Origin: Diphasiastrum complanatum | Lineage: Eukaryota; Streptophyta; Lycopodiopsida; Lycopodiales; Lycopodiaceae | Assembly (NCBI GenBank): GCA_029204225.1 | Contig: CM055101.1 | Location: 4,901,246-4,965,245, forward strand | Length of the DNA: 64,000 nucleotides | Direction: 5' to 3' | Shown here: one piece after another, positions 25,629 to 35,590 of the stretch | Layout: every line of letters starts with the position of its first letter | Position numbering within the stretch: position 1 is the stretch's first letter | Program-made: the position numbers and the translations under genes | The notes under the pieces: model-generated | Told to the model about the DNA's origin: nothing | The model's database searches: none | The model's input: only the letters and a program-made list of their open reading frames with translations

Positions 25629-25642
25629 ATCATTTTTAGGAG

Positions 25643-26436
25643 TGTTAAAATTGAAAAACAATCCATATTGATTTTTTGGCTTGCTACAAATGTTGTACCA
25701 TGCAAGTATGTAGCTCATTAATGCAAAATTCCAAGTTTGGCCTACATAGAACTCGAGCTACATGGTTATGTATTATCTAGTTTGATAAATGCAACTTGCA
25801 TATAGTTTGTTGACATAGAACTAGCATGATTATGCTTGTAGAAACTCATGGCAACTCACATGCATTAATTGTAAGTGATCCATAGTGAGATACAAGGCAT
25901 GCACAAAGTTTAATGGACACATGCATGATGATTTGGACATTTCTAGTTAGAACTAGTACACTTGTAAAAATTTGGTAGAATTTCATGCATGACAAGCGAC
26001 AAATGTCACATAGACTCTAGATGTCACTTTAGATGTCATTTTGGAATGGATAGATGTGGTTCTACCTCGAGCTACCTCAATCTCCATAAATATGTGCAGC
26101 TCTCCACACAATCAATGATGAAGAACCAAAGTTTTGTAGCTATCTCATGTCATTTTGGTTCTAAACAAATATTGCTTGTTATCTCTCTAGTTCTCTCTCT
26201 CTAACTCGTGTTGAGACTAATGCTCATACATTGAGATCTTGTATTTTTATTCATTATATGATCATTGCTATTATATTCTGTTGATTAGCATGCTAGATTG
26301 TGGATTAGCCATTTCTTCTGAACTAGATTTTGTTGATCAATCTAGAATCAGGTTATAGTGCCAATCACAAAGCCTAATTAAGATCAATCACTCTTGTGGA
26401 CATTCCCGACATGTGTGAATTCTGGAAATTTTGTCA
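25643..26436 (+). repeat. 3' LTR of element A, 794 bp
   Basis: Runs TGTTAAAATTG... to ...TTTTGTCA, beginning right after the polypurine-like tttttaggag. A related truncated LTR lies on the minus strand at 52,149-52,762, and its first 173 bp are matched by 18,485-18,656. Confidence 0.8.
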
Positions 26437-26658
26437 CGAGACACTGACGAATTCGCTCTAAACCAAAACTGTTAATACAATGACTCTATTTCGTGCATCT
26501 CTGTTCTTGTGCTGTTTTATGATGATTGCTAAAATAGGATATGTTATGTTCTGTGATGTATTGTCGAGTGTCTGGGATCCTGGAGACACTTCTACAAACA
26601 AAAACAAAAGAAAAATCTAAAAGACACAAAACAAACAACTCTGTTTGCTTCCGCGACA
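26437..26658 (+). repeat. Truncated 5' LTR of element B
   Basis: Matches the last ~230 bp of the 3' LTR (from cgagacactg at 33,694 to the end at 33,923) and ends ...cttccgcgaca before the first primer site. The left part is absent, replaced by element A. Confidence 0.85.
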
Positions 26659-26775
26659 TGGTATAAGAGCTCCAGGTTATGAATGCTGATATCATACATG
26701 GTATCAGAGCTGCCAGGTTGTGACTACTGATACCTACATGGTATTAGAGCCAACAGGTTATTACTACTAATATCC
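26656..26775 (+). promoter_or_regulatory. Three tandem 40-bp units each carrying a primer-binding site
   Basis: Units at 26,656-26,695, 26,696-26,735 and 26,736-26,775 each begin acatggtat and continue agagc...caggtt. The primer-site cores are TGGTATAAGAGC, TGGTATCAGAGC and TGGTATTAGAGC; only the middle one keeps the canonical form. The first overlaps the LTR end. Confidence 0.85.
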
Positions 26776-26803
26776 AAGCAGTGATTCTTTCAGACAACAC
26801 AAT

Positions 26804-27625
26804 ATGGCTACAACAATCAAGACCAGAATAGCAATCAGTCTTGATGGTGCAAACTACAAGATTTGAAAATTCAAGATCAAAACACTCCTGAAGGGCGAAG
26901 GCATCTGGTCAGTGACCGAGCTCTCAAAAGTGCAGCCTCCAGAGGGAGACCCAAGGAGAACTGAATGGATCAGGAAAGATGAGCGCGCAATGGCGATCAT
27001 CGTTTCATCCATAAACGAAGATCTACTCATGCAGATTGAAGATTGTGAAAGCAACCATGCAGCATGGGAAAGATTAAAGCAGAAGTATGAAGTGAGGACT
27101 GCAGCTTCAATCATGCACCTCCACAATCAGCTGCAATCCATGCGATGGGATGACAACCAGTTGGATCAACACGTTGAGAAGATTAGAACAATCTTCGCTC
27201 AACTCGCTGCATCAGGACAGGAGCACCAGATCCCAGCACCACAGCAGCTAATGTACTTCATGAAATCTCTATCGACATCCTATCAACCGCTGAGAATTCT
27301 CATACTGAGTCTACCAGATATGACATTCGACAAAGTAGTCAGTCTTGTCGCTGATGTGGAGACTGATGAGAGACGAAGGAGAGGGAAGCAGTGATCAAGA
27401 AAAAGTTCTCTTCACCAAAGGAAAGAAGAAGAACAAAAACAAGCCCAAATTCGAGAAGACGAAGTCCTCGAATCAGCAATCTTCTTCCTGCGATCACTGC
27501 CACAAACCAGGCCATACGGCCAACAAATGCTGGTTCAATCCAGCAATACCTTGCATGCACTGCAAGAAGAAAGGGGATTCTGCATACGATCGCACATTCA
27601 ACCCAAAAAAAAAAAAAAACTGAAA
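26804..27625 (+). pseudogene. Element B Gag with CCHC knuckle
   Basis: ATG at 26,804 gives MATTIKTRIAISLDGANYKI, a stop, then IKTLLKGEGIWSV and a long open stretch from 26,912 with WERLKQKYEVRTAASIMHLH and LMYFMKSLSTSYQPLR. After a frameshift near 27,360 a lysine-rich segment leads to a canonical knuckle CDHCHKPGHTANKC and a degenerate second one (CMHCKKKGD). This is copia UBN2-type Gag. Frameshifts and an A-run near 27,610 break it. Confidence 0.85.
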
Positions 27626-29188
27626 AGACAAACGTTGTAGAGTCATCAAAAGATGCAGACAGAGGTGACGAAGCTTTCACGATACTCGACGAAGCTTCGA
27701 CAAGCTACTCTGAACACGACTACGATGTAGTCATTGATTCAGGAGCTACATCACACATCACTTGCAACAAAAAAATCTTGATCAACTTTTTCGAACTTGA
27801 AAACGACAGAGCAGCGATTCTTGGCAATGGAAGCAAACACGATGTCAAAGGCATCGGCTCTTTCCAGCTGTGAACACTGTCAGGCTAAGCAGAGTTGCCA
27901 GGAGCACTTTATGTGCCCTCACTCAGAAAGGATCTGCTATTTGTCTCCAAGATGGCAGATCTAGGCATTCGAGTTTTGTTCGACGGCATTACCTATCGTA
28001 TGATCGAGAAAAACACAAACCAGTTGCTGACGGTCGGATGCAGAGAAGGTAACCTCTACCAGGCCAAAATAATCAGCAACTCTGATAGCATATTAAATGC
28101 TTCAAAAAATGAAGATCAGCTTTGGAATAAAAGAATGTATCATCTGAACATGCGGAGCCTGTATGACATGAGCAGAAAAGACATTGTCACAGGTCTCAAA
28201 ATTTTGAGGCCCAAATTTGAGTTCTGCAAAGCTTGTCAAAAAGACAAGCAGCATCGGAATCCATTCACACACGAGGGAAGAAGAGCCAAGGGAGTTCTTG
28301 AGCTCGTCCACTCTGATGCGTGTGGACCAATGAAGACAGATTTGCTCTCAGGTTTGAGGTACTTTCTGACGTTCATAGATGACTACAACAGAATGACCAT
28401 GATCTACACTTGAAGAAGAAATCCAAAGTGTTCGATTGCTTCAAGAAGTTTGTGGCATTCGCAGAGCGACACACCTCAAAAATGATACAGAGCCTTAGAT
28501 CTGACAATGGAGGTGAATACAAAAGCACAGAATTCTCAAGATTCTGTGAAGAACAGAGGATTGGACACCAGTTCACTCCTGCATACACACAAGAATACAA
28601 CAGTGTGGCAGAAAGAAGAAACAGAATGCTAGTCGAAGGAGCTAGATGCATGATGGCACAGGCTCAATTGTCAGGTCAATTTTGGGCCAAGGCAATAGCT
28701 GCAGCTGTACATCTACAGAACAGATCTACAACGACAACGCTGAAAAATAAAACACCATACGAAATGTGGACAGGCAAAAAGCCTGATCTATCATACGTAC
28801 GAGTGTTTGGATGTGCTGCATACAAGCACATTCCAAAAGAAAAAAGAAACAAGCTCGATGACAAATCCAAACAAACAATCATGGTTGGCTACTCGAACGG
28901 AACACATGTGTACAGACTCTACGATCCAACCATGAAGAAGGTTTTTTTGAACAGAGATGTGAAGTTCAATGAGTCCACATTCCCTAGACTGAAAGACAAA
29001 AAAGGCCATGAGATCTTCACACTGCTGCCCATTCAAGAGAAAGATCGTGAACAAACATCAAATCAGAATGCAGAGCCCCAGACTCCAGAGCAGCAGGAGG
29101 CAGAGGATCGACCCCACGAACAAGAATTGTTCGAGCAGCGACGAAACGAACCTCGAAGATCAACGAGACAAAGGAGACCTCCAGACAG
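27625..29188 (+). pseudogene. Element B protease and integrase
   Basis: Protease active site VVIDSGATSH at about 27,735. After a stop and frameshift near 27,872 the zinc-binding region reads LWNKRMYHLN and FCKACQKDKQHR, then LVHSDACGPM, FIDDYNRMTM, a second frameshift near 28,412, LRSDNGGEYKS and NSVAERRNRML. These are the HHCC and D,D,E blocks of copia integrase. The linker then runs into the inserted element at 29,194 just after RQRRPPDRYL. All catalytic residues are visible but spread over three frames. Confidence 0.85.
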
Positions 29189-29193
29189 GTACT

Positions 29194-29894
29194 TGTGAAA
29201 GTACTGTACTTTAGGACCATAAATGGATCTACAAAATATCCACAAGAGTGATTGGATGCTTGCTTAACAATCTATCAAAAAACTAGACACAAAAAAGTTG
29301 ATCTAGATTGGCAATTTGACAAACAACAAGCATTAACAATCAAAAGCATTGATAAACATTGAAATCCGAGCCCACACGTGTGTACTACAGGATTTAGTAC
29401 GGCCTTCAACCTGAGAAACAAGTAGAAATTGATTTGGTTTCATTTGGATCACAAAAACTCAATGTACATAGTGAACTAGCTTGAGATTGCCAATGAGCTC
29501 CAAAATTTTTCTATCTTCTCACTATGGAGAGAGGGAATACATAGCAAATTCGACTTCCTTCTTGAAGTTAGGTGGATTTCCAGCATGTAATAAGGAAGTT
29601 TACTCACTCTCCTTGACCTAAAATGAAACCCTAGTCTATCACCTAGAGTTATGCTTGGTAGGTAGCTAGTTGGTCAAATTTTCAACTTAAACTTAGGTGT
29701 AGGTCCTATAAAGTAGGGATGACCACCAAATAGACATGACCAACTCTCTTGACTTGACCTAACCTACATTAGGATGGGTTTTCCATGTGGCATCATGGCC
29801 TCACATGTGTGGGACCCACTTGTGTACACAATTTACACTATTCTACATGGTTTTTGATCAAGCTAGATTTGCCAATTTTTGGCAATTCTTCACA
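29194..29894 (-). repeat. LTR (lower-coordinate copy) of the 2.2-kb element
   Basis: 701 bp. Contains the palindrome CACACGTGTG at 29,373-29,382. On plus it is followed at once by the polypurine complement ctcctcctc. Confidence 0.92.
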
Positions 29895-30726
29895 CTCCTC
29901 CTCAAATTTAGCTTGATCTATTTACAACTCTCTTGATAGATCAATGAAAGCTTTTAGAAGTGTCTAAAAAATCCTGCTACAAAGAAGGAACTTTTGAGAC
30001 TCCAATAGAGAATGATGTCCATGAAGGATCTTTCACCACCTCTTAGAGGATCCCTTACAAGATGTTCCATAAATGTGTCTATATACATGTAGCACACTTC
30101 AAAACTAAACATCATGCCAAGCCATGGATTCCAAGGCATTTTGTGCACTTGAAGATACATCAATAAAAATATTAAGTGCATAAATAATGTTGCCAAAGAC
30201 AACTTGTCTTGCTTGATCCATATGATTGAGCCTAGATGGCTCCTTCTTGATACTCAAGATGTGAAATCTACTTACAATCAAATCTAGCCAATTTTGGCTA
30301 TTTTTGGACAAAAAAATGACTTAATCTCTTTCTTCCTTCTTGGTGTACTTTCAAGACCTGTTTTTAACCTTAATAGGACTTGAACTCAGCCTAGATTAAT
30401 TAGATTCCATGAAACAAATTCAAATCTAATCAATGGCAAATGATCTTGGTAGATTATCCTAGGATCTCCACCAAAAATTACACCAATAGCTCACTAATTG
30501 AATTTTTTTGGATCAAATGAATACCATGCATTAAATGCAGGTTCAGAGGTGCCCACACATGTGGACAGTACGGATTTGTACCCCTACCAAGTTTGGGATC
30601 AAATCTCCTCACCAAAATCAAGATTCTAGCTTGCCCTCTCAATACTAGTTTTTAGCACCAAAACTTGCTAAAAATGGATTTGCATTAGATCAATGACTTA
30701 TGCTCTTGTACTTGGCTTTGATACCA

Positions 30727-31427
30727 TGTGAAAGTACTGTACTTTAGGACCATAAATGGATCTACAAAAGATCCACAAGAGTGATTGGATGCTTGCTTAA
30801 CAATCTATCAAAAAACTAGACACAAAAAAGTTGATCTAGATTGGCAATTTGACAAACAACAAGCATTAACAATCAAAAGCATTGATAAACATTGAAATCC
30901 GAGCCCACACGTGTGTACTACAGGATTTAGTACGGCCTTCAACCTGAGAAACAAGTAGAAATTGATTTGGTTTCATTTGGATCACAAAAACTCAATGTAC
31001 ATAGTGAACTAGCTTGAGATTGCCAATTAGCTCCAAAAAATTTCTATCTTCTCACTATGGAGAGAGGGAATACATAGCAAATTCGACTTCCTTCTTGAAG
31101 TTAGGTGGATTTCCAGCATGTAATAAGGAAGTTAACTCACTCTCCTTGACCTAAAATGAAACCCTAGTCTATTTCCTAGAGTTATGCTTGGTAGGTAGCT
31201 AGTTGGTCAAATTTTCACCTTAAACTTAGGTGTAGGTCCTATAAAGTAGGGGTGACCACCAAATAGACATGACCAACTCTCTTGACTTGACCTAACCTAC
31301 ATTAGGATGGGTTTCCCATGTGGCATCATGGCCTCACATGTGTGGGACCCACTTGTGTACACAATTTACACTATTCTACATGGTTTTTGATCAAGCTAGA
31401 TTTGCCAATTTTTGGCAATTCTTCACA
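30727..31427 (-). repeat. LTR (higher-coordinate copy) of the 2.2-kb element
   Basis: 701 bp. On plus it is preceded by ggctttgatacca, the complement of the primer-binding site. Confidence 0.92.
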
Positions 31428-33083
31428 GTACTCTAACAATCTTCAATGGAGAGAAGACATGCAGCTTGATTACTGCAGCTTCACAGAAGAGCCAGCCACA
31501 TATCAAGAAGCTATCCAGAGTCCAAAGGGAGAATTCTGGACGCAGACAATGTCAGAGGAGATCGAGTCGATGAGGCGAAACGAGGAATGGACATTAGAGC
31601 CACTGCTAGAAAATAGGAAGGTAGTCGACTGCAGTGGGTATACAAAAAAAAACTAAAATCAGATGGCACTATTGGCCGCTACAAAGCAAGGCTTGTCACG
31701 AAGGGCTACACGCAGAAATATGGTGTCGACTATTTTGACACATATTCGTCCATGGTGAAGATGACAAGCATCAGGCTACTCCTTGCATATGACACACAAT
31801 ACAATCTGGAAATTCTACAAATTGACGTGAAAACAATCTTCCTCCATGGAGATCTAGAGGAAAAAATCTTCATGAAGCAACCTGAAGGCTATGAAGACCC
31901 TGACAACAGACAATACGTCTGTCGATTGCAGAGATGCATCTACGATCTAAAACAGGCATCGCGAGCCTGGTAGAAAAAGCTCGATGGGCTTCTGAAGTCT
32001 CTAGACTTCAATCCTACTCAACCAGACTGCAATGTCTACATCAAAAGAGTAGGAAAGGATTTTGTGATACTGACCATCTTCGTAGATGATTTGTTGATGA
32101 TAGAAAATTCTTTGATGTTGATCAGAGAAACAAAGAGTCAGATTTCAGAAAGCTATGAAATCACAGATCTTGGAGAAGCAACAAAGTGCTTAGGGCTGGA
32201 GATTAGAAGAGATCAAACAAAGGGCGAAATGCACTTGAGTCAATCAGAGTATGCCAGAAAAGTGCTGAAGCAGTACCACATGATGGACTACAAAGAAAAA
32301 GCTACACCAATGATAGCTGGAGCCAAGCTCACGAAGTAGGATTGTCCCAAAACAAAAGATGAGAAACAGATACTGGCAGGTATACCCTACCAGAACTTAA
32401 TCGGTAGTCTGACATACTTAACAATTTGTACCAGACCCGATCTGGCTTTCTCTGTTTACGCATTGAGCCAATTCTCTTTCAATCCTGGCCTAGCACATTG
32501 GCAAATGGCCAAACGAATCCTACAGTATCTGCAGAGTACCCAAAATATGGGATTAACCTACAGAGCTAGAAACGAATAGAAAGGATTCAAGCTTCATCAC
32601 TACAGTGATGCGAGTTGGGCAAGCTGCAAAGATGACAACAAGTCCATTACTGGAGGGTGTACAATAGTATGCAGAGCTGCATTCAACTGGATATGCAAAA
32701 AGCAAACCTTGGTAGCTCAATCCTCTTGCAAAGCTGAGTATGTCGCAGCCTCGAAAGTGGCGAATGAGGTAGTGTGGTTGCAAATGATGTTGGAGGCAAT
32801 CGGGATATCACAAGAGGGGCCAAGCACGATGATGATGGACTCTCAGAGTGCCATCTATCTATCCCAGGATCCTGTCTTCCATTCAAAGACAAAGCACATT
32901 CCTCTGAAGTACCACCACATTCGAGATTTGATCTCGAAAGGAGAGCTCCAAGTCCAGTTCATCAAATCAGAAGACATGATTGCAGATCTTCTCACTAAGC
33001 CGCTCGACAAGCCACTCTTTACCAACCAAAGAGAGGCAATTGGGTTAAACGATCAAAGCTGCAAGGTTCAAGAGGGAGTGTAA
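31428..33083 (+). pseudogene. Element B reverse transcriptase-RNase H
   Basis: Reads EAIQSPKGEFWTQTMSEEIE, NEEWTL, a frameshift, then YKKKLKSDGTIGRYKARLV, YFDTYSSMVKMTSIRLLLAY, LQIDVKTIFLHGDLEEKIFM and LKQASRAW followed by a stop. RT active site is FVDD (ILTIFVDDLLMI, about 32,080). Later blocks are TRPDLAFSV, a stop, YSDASWAS, VAQSSCKAEYVA, MMDSQSAIYLS and ADLLTKPLDKP. The TAA at 33,081-33,083 overlaps the start of the 3' LTR. At least three in-frame stops make it non-functional. Confidence 0.88.
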
Positions 33084-33923
33084 AAAATGGTGAACTCTTG
33101 CCAACTTTGTCACAGCTCGAACAAATCACGACGGTCAAAACAAGAACAAACCGCAAGCTCGAACAAAGCACGAAGGACGAACGAGAACGATTTGCGACAG
33201 TCAACGTGTCTTTGACTCGAAGCACGATTGTTTTGCAAAAGGTTCGAGGAAAGCCAACTCACCTCTAGGACCACAAATTGCAAGGGGAGCGAAAAATGAA
33301 AACAACGAAAAAAAAACGAAAAGAACGAAGACAAACGAGAGACAATGAAAATAACGAAGACAATTCCTTCGAGCTGCCAGCTGGCAGATCAACGAGCTTC
33401 ACGCCCAGCTGAAATGAAGAAGCAACAACAAACACTAACTAACTAGTTGATTAGTGTTAACTAGTTTAGTAAATCTACGTTAAGTCTTCTTGTAAACTCC
33501 ACATAGTGGAGATATAAACGTTCCTCTCTGAATCATAACATATAGAAATAGACCAAAAAAAACACAACCAAAAAGGTGTGTGACAGAGAGAGAGCTTGAA
33601 TACAACGAGTAGAGTGAAACACCATAGTTGTGCATGAAAGTCTGCCAACAAGCAGAACACAGCGAAAGAGTCGAAAGTCATTCCGCCAACGAGCGAGACA
33701 CTGATGAATTCGCTCTAAACCAAAACTGTTAATACAGTGACTCTATTTCGTGCATCTCTGTTCTTGTCTTGTTTTATGACGATTGCTAAAATAGGATATG
33801 TTATGTTCTGTGATGTATGTGTGTGTAGTCGAGTGTCTGGGATCCTGGAGACGCTTTTGCAAACAAAAACAAAAGAAAAATTTAAAAGACACAAAACAAA
33901 CAACTTTGTTCGCTTCCACGACA
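33079..33923 (+). repeat. 3' LTR of element B, 845 bp
   Basis: Starts TGTAAAAAATGG right after the purine tract agagggag and ends ...cttccacgaca. The right ~230 bp match the 5' LTR fragment. The left part has cgaac/cgaag-rich sequence also seen, inverted, at 16,060-16,330. Confidence 0.85.
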
Positions 33924-34239
33924 GATGCAGGGGTGCGTGTGATGTTTTCTGACGAAGCATGCAATGTTGTGGATGCTAGTACCAGTACCCTGATCACTCA
34001 AGGCAGAAGAAAATGTAATCTATATCACCTGAAGGTACGCCTGCCTGCAGATCAAGTGCATCAGACTCATGATTATTCGCCAGACACTCTATGGCACAAG
34101 AGACTATGCCATATGAACTCAATGGCACTTTACCAAGCAAGCCATCATGGAGCAATAACAGAGGTCAGCATCTCGAATGCGAACAATTCGACCACCTATG
34201 ATGCATGTCTTGTGAAAAGTTTTTACACTTGGTGTGTGT

Positions 34240-34310
34240 GGTTGGGCTAGGGATTGAACCTAGGACCTCCCCCATTCCGGTGGGGTGCTCTACCACTGAG
34301 CTACCCGTCC
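34240..34310 (-). other. tRNA-like cloverleaf in the first LTR of the miniature element
   Basis: On the minus strand a 71-nt sequence folds on paper as a tRNA. Acceptor arms are GGACGGG and CCCAACC (5 of 7 pairs). The D arm is GCTC/GAGC around AGTGGTA. The anticodon arm is CCCC/GGGG with an A:G next to a 7-nt loop CCGGAAT. The variable loop has 5 nt. The T arm is CTAGG/CCTAG around TTCAATC. Pol III boxes are present: A box TAGCTCAGTGG and B box GGTTCAATCCC. The base before the anticodon position is C rather than U, so it is probably not a working tRNA. Confidence 0.75.
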
Positions 34311-34464
34311 CTTTGTGTTCCTAGAGTGTTGTGCAAGGGCTATAGCCTTGACACTTTCTAACACTCCCCCTCAAGGCATAGCCCTTTTAGCTACCGCCCG
34401 CCTAGACCACACCCACAACCATGGTTCTGATACCATGTGAAAAGTTTTTACACTTGGTGTGTGT

Positions 34465-34535
34465 GGTCGGGCTAGGGATTGAACCTAGGACCTCCCCCAT
34501 TCCGGTGGGGTGCTCTACCACTGAGCTACCCATCC
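34465..34535 (-). other. tRNA-like cloverleaf in the second LTR of the miniature element
   Basis: Same 71-nt structure as the copy 225 bp to the left. Both LTR differences fall in the acceptor stem, and here they leave a T:G wobble, so 6 of 7 acceptor positions can pair. Confidence 0.75.
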
Positions 34536-35430
34536 CTTTGTGTTCCTAGAGTGTTGTGCAAGGGCTATAGCCTTGACACTTTCTAACATGTCTGAAGGGT
34601 AAGATGTCACGCACTCCATTTGTCAAAGACTCCTTCAGAATGACTAAGATTCCGGAGTTAGTGCATTCTGTGGGCCTTTCAATGTGATCTCAATGGGAGG
34701 CTCAAAATATTACATAACCTTCATTGATGATTATAGTAAATTTGCAAGAGTGTACTTTATTCAAAATAAATCAGAAGCACTTGACAAATTCATAGAGTAT
34801 GTGAATTGGGTAGAGAGATGCACTGGCAACAAAGTGAAGCAGATCAGGACAGATCGAGGTGGCGAATACATCTCAAATCGCTTCATTGATTTCTACAATG
34901 ATCATGGTATCATTCACAGAAGGACTGCAGCTTACACACCACAACACAATGGTATTGCAGAGAGGAAGAATAGGACCTTGATGGAAGCTGCCAAATGCAT
35001 GATGGCCTACTCGAAAGCTCCAAGAGTACTGTGGGCTGAAGTAGTAGCTATAACTGCATACATCCAGAACAAGACAGAGAAGTCTAGTGTCCCTCACACG
35101 ACACCACACGAATTATGGTGGGGTAGAAAACCCAACTTGTCTCACATCAGAATCTTTGGCTGTGCAGCTTATGCACATATTCCTGATAAGCTTTGAAAGA
35201 ATCTTGATGAAAAGGTTGAACAGGGATATCTGGTAGGATATGACAACAACTCGTCATACTACATAGTCTACATGCCAGACATGAATACTATGAAGACAAT
35301 GAGAGATGTCAGATTTGATGAGAGCAGGACAATGGCCAACGATAATTTTGTTAGCTATGAAATTTTGGAAAGATAGTACTATGATCTGCCATCAGGAACA
35401 GAGGGAGTAGAAGACGAACACGAAAACTAA

Positions 35431-35590
35431 GATTTTTGAGTCACTTCGCATTTGAGTGACGAATCAGAAGACGAAAATTTGAGTGAAACACTACAAGAGA
35501 GAGACCTTAGTGAGCTTCTAGAGACAATCAAATCCATTTCTTGGCAAGATTTGTTTGAAAGTAGTTTTCACTTCATCTTATCTTCATTCC
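35431..35590 (+). other. Junction segment left of element C, containing a duplicated leader block
   Basis: From 35,475 the block aatttgagtgaaacacta...gagacctt.gtgag resembles 41,887-41,965, the leader directly upstream of gag E. With C and its target duplication removed, the two copies would lie about 170 bp apart in tandem. The last five bases (ATTCC, 35,586-35,590) are the target duplication of C. Confidence 0.6.

Larger units (their letters stand above)
21064..26436 (+). mobile_element. Ty1/copia element A, defective
   Basis: Order: 5' LTR (internally deleted, ends 21,497), TGGTATCAGAGCC primer site, leader, gag, protease, a broken integrase, RT-RNase H, polypurine tract (tttttaggag, 25,633-25,642), 3' LTR 25,643-26,436. 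Two stops in gag, a frameshift in the pre-integrase region and a large deletion of the integrase core make it non-autonomous. Its right end abuts a truncated 5' LTR of element B at 26,436/26,437, so A probably inserted into B. No target duplication can be checked because the left side is rearranged. Confidence 0.85.
29194..31427 (-). mobile_element. Complete non-coding LTR element (LARD/TRIM-like), 2,234 bp
   Basis: Two 701-bp LTRs, 29,194-29,894 and 30,727-31,427, start TGTGAAAGTACTG and end CTTCACA, and differ at about 10 positions. They flank an 832-bp internal region without a credible ORF. The 5-bp target duplication GTACT sits at 29,189-29,193 and 31,428-31,432. Read on the minus strand, TGGTATCAAAGCC (primer site) adjoins one LTR and GAGGAGGAG (polypurine tract) adjoins the other, which fixes orientation. 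It must have been mobilised in trans. Confidence 0.93.
26437..33923 (+). mobile_element. Ty1/copia element B, defective, with a nested insertion
   Basis: Truncated 5' LTR (26,437-26,658), triplicated primer-binding site, gag, protease, integrase, a 2,234-bp LTR element inserted in the integrase-RT linker (29,194-31,427), RT-RNase H, polypurine tract, full 3' LTR (33,079-33,923). Coding is broken by several stops and frameshifts. The family differs from A, C and G: distinct LTRs, distinct Gag and an FVDD rather than YVDD active site. The 3' LTR abuts copia pol fragment F, so B probably inserted into F. Confidence 0.85.
34211..34588 (-). mobile_element. Complete miniature LTR retrotransposon (TRIM/SMART type), 378 bp, with tRNA-like LTRs
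   Basis: Two 153-bp LTRs, 34,211-34,363 and 34,436-34,588, start TGTGAAAAG and end TTCTAACA, with two visible differences. The internal region is only 72 bp. The TSD TGTCT sits at 34,206-34,210 and 34,589-34,593. On the minus strand TGGTATCAGAACC (primer site) adjoins one LTR and GCCTTGAGGGGGAG (polypurine tract) adjoins the other. There is no coding capacity, so movement must depend on another element's proteins. It sits in the integrase of fragment F. Confidence 0.93.
33924..35430 (+). pseudogene. Copia pol fragment F (pre-integrase and integrase), split by a miniature element
   Basis: Left part (33,924-34,210) has the pre-integrase motif TLWHKRLCHMNS. Right part (34,594 on) gives FIDDYSKFARVYFIQ, IRTDRGGEYISN, AYTPQHNGIAERKNRTLMEA and FGCAAYAHIPDKL, the D,D,E core of copia integrase, with stops near 35,196 and 35,376 and a likely frameshift near 34,680. 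RT and RNase H are absent. The two halves resume across the 378-bp insertion with a 5-bp duplication, so the insertion is later. The left end is cut by the 3' LTR of B. Confidence 0.88.

Noticed and set aside
26656-26775. CRISPR-like or other repeat-spacer array
   Set aside because: Three contiguous diverged 40-bp units without spacers, located exactly at the LTR/primer-site junction of a eukaryotic retrotransposon.
29954-30311. Overlapping ORFs inside the 2.2-kb element as its gene
   Set aside because: Short, mutually overlapping in two frames, with no motif; the element is structurally complete without coding.
34240-34535. Two functional nuclear tRNA genes
   Set aside because: They lie inside LTRs, lack U33, have a mismatch in the acceptor stem and an A:G in the anticodon stem; kept as tRNA-like sequence only.
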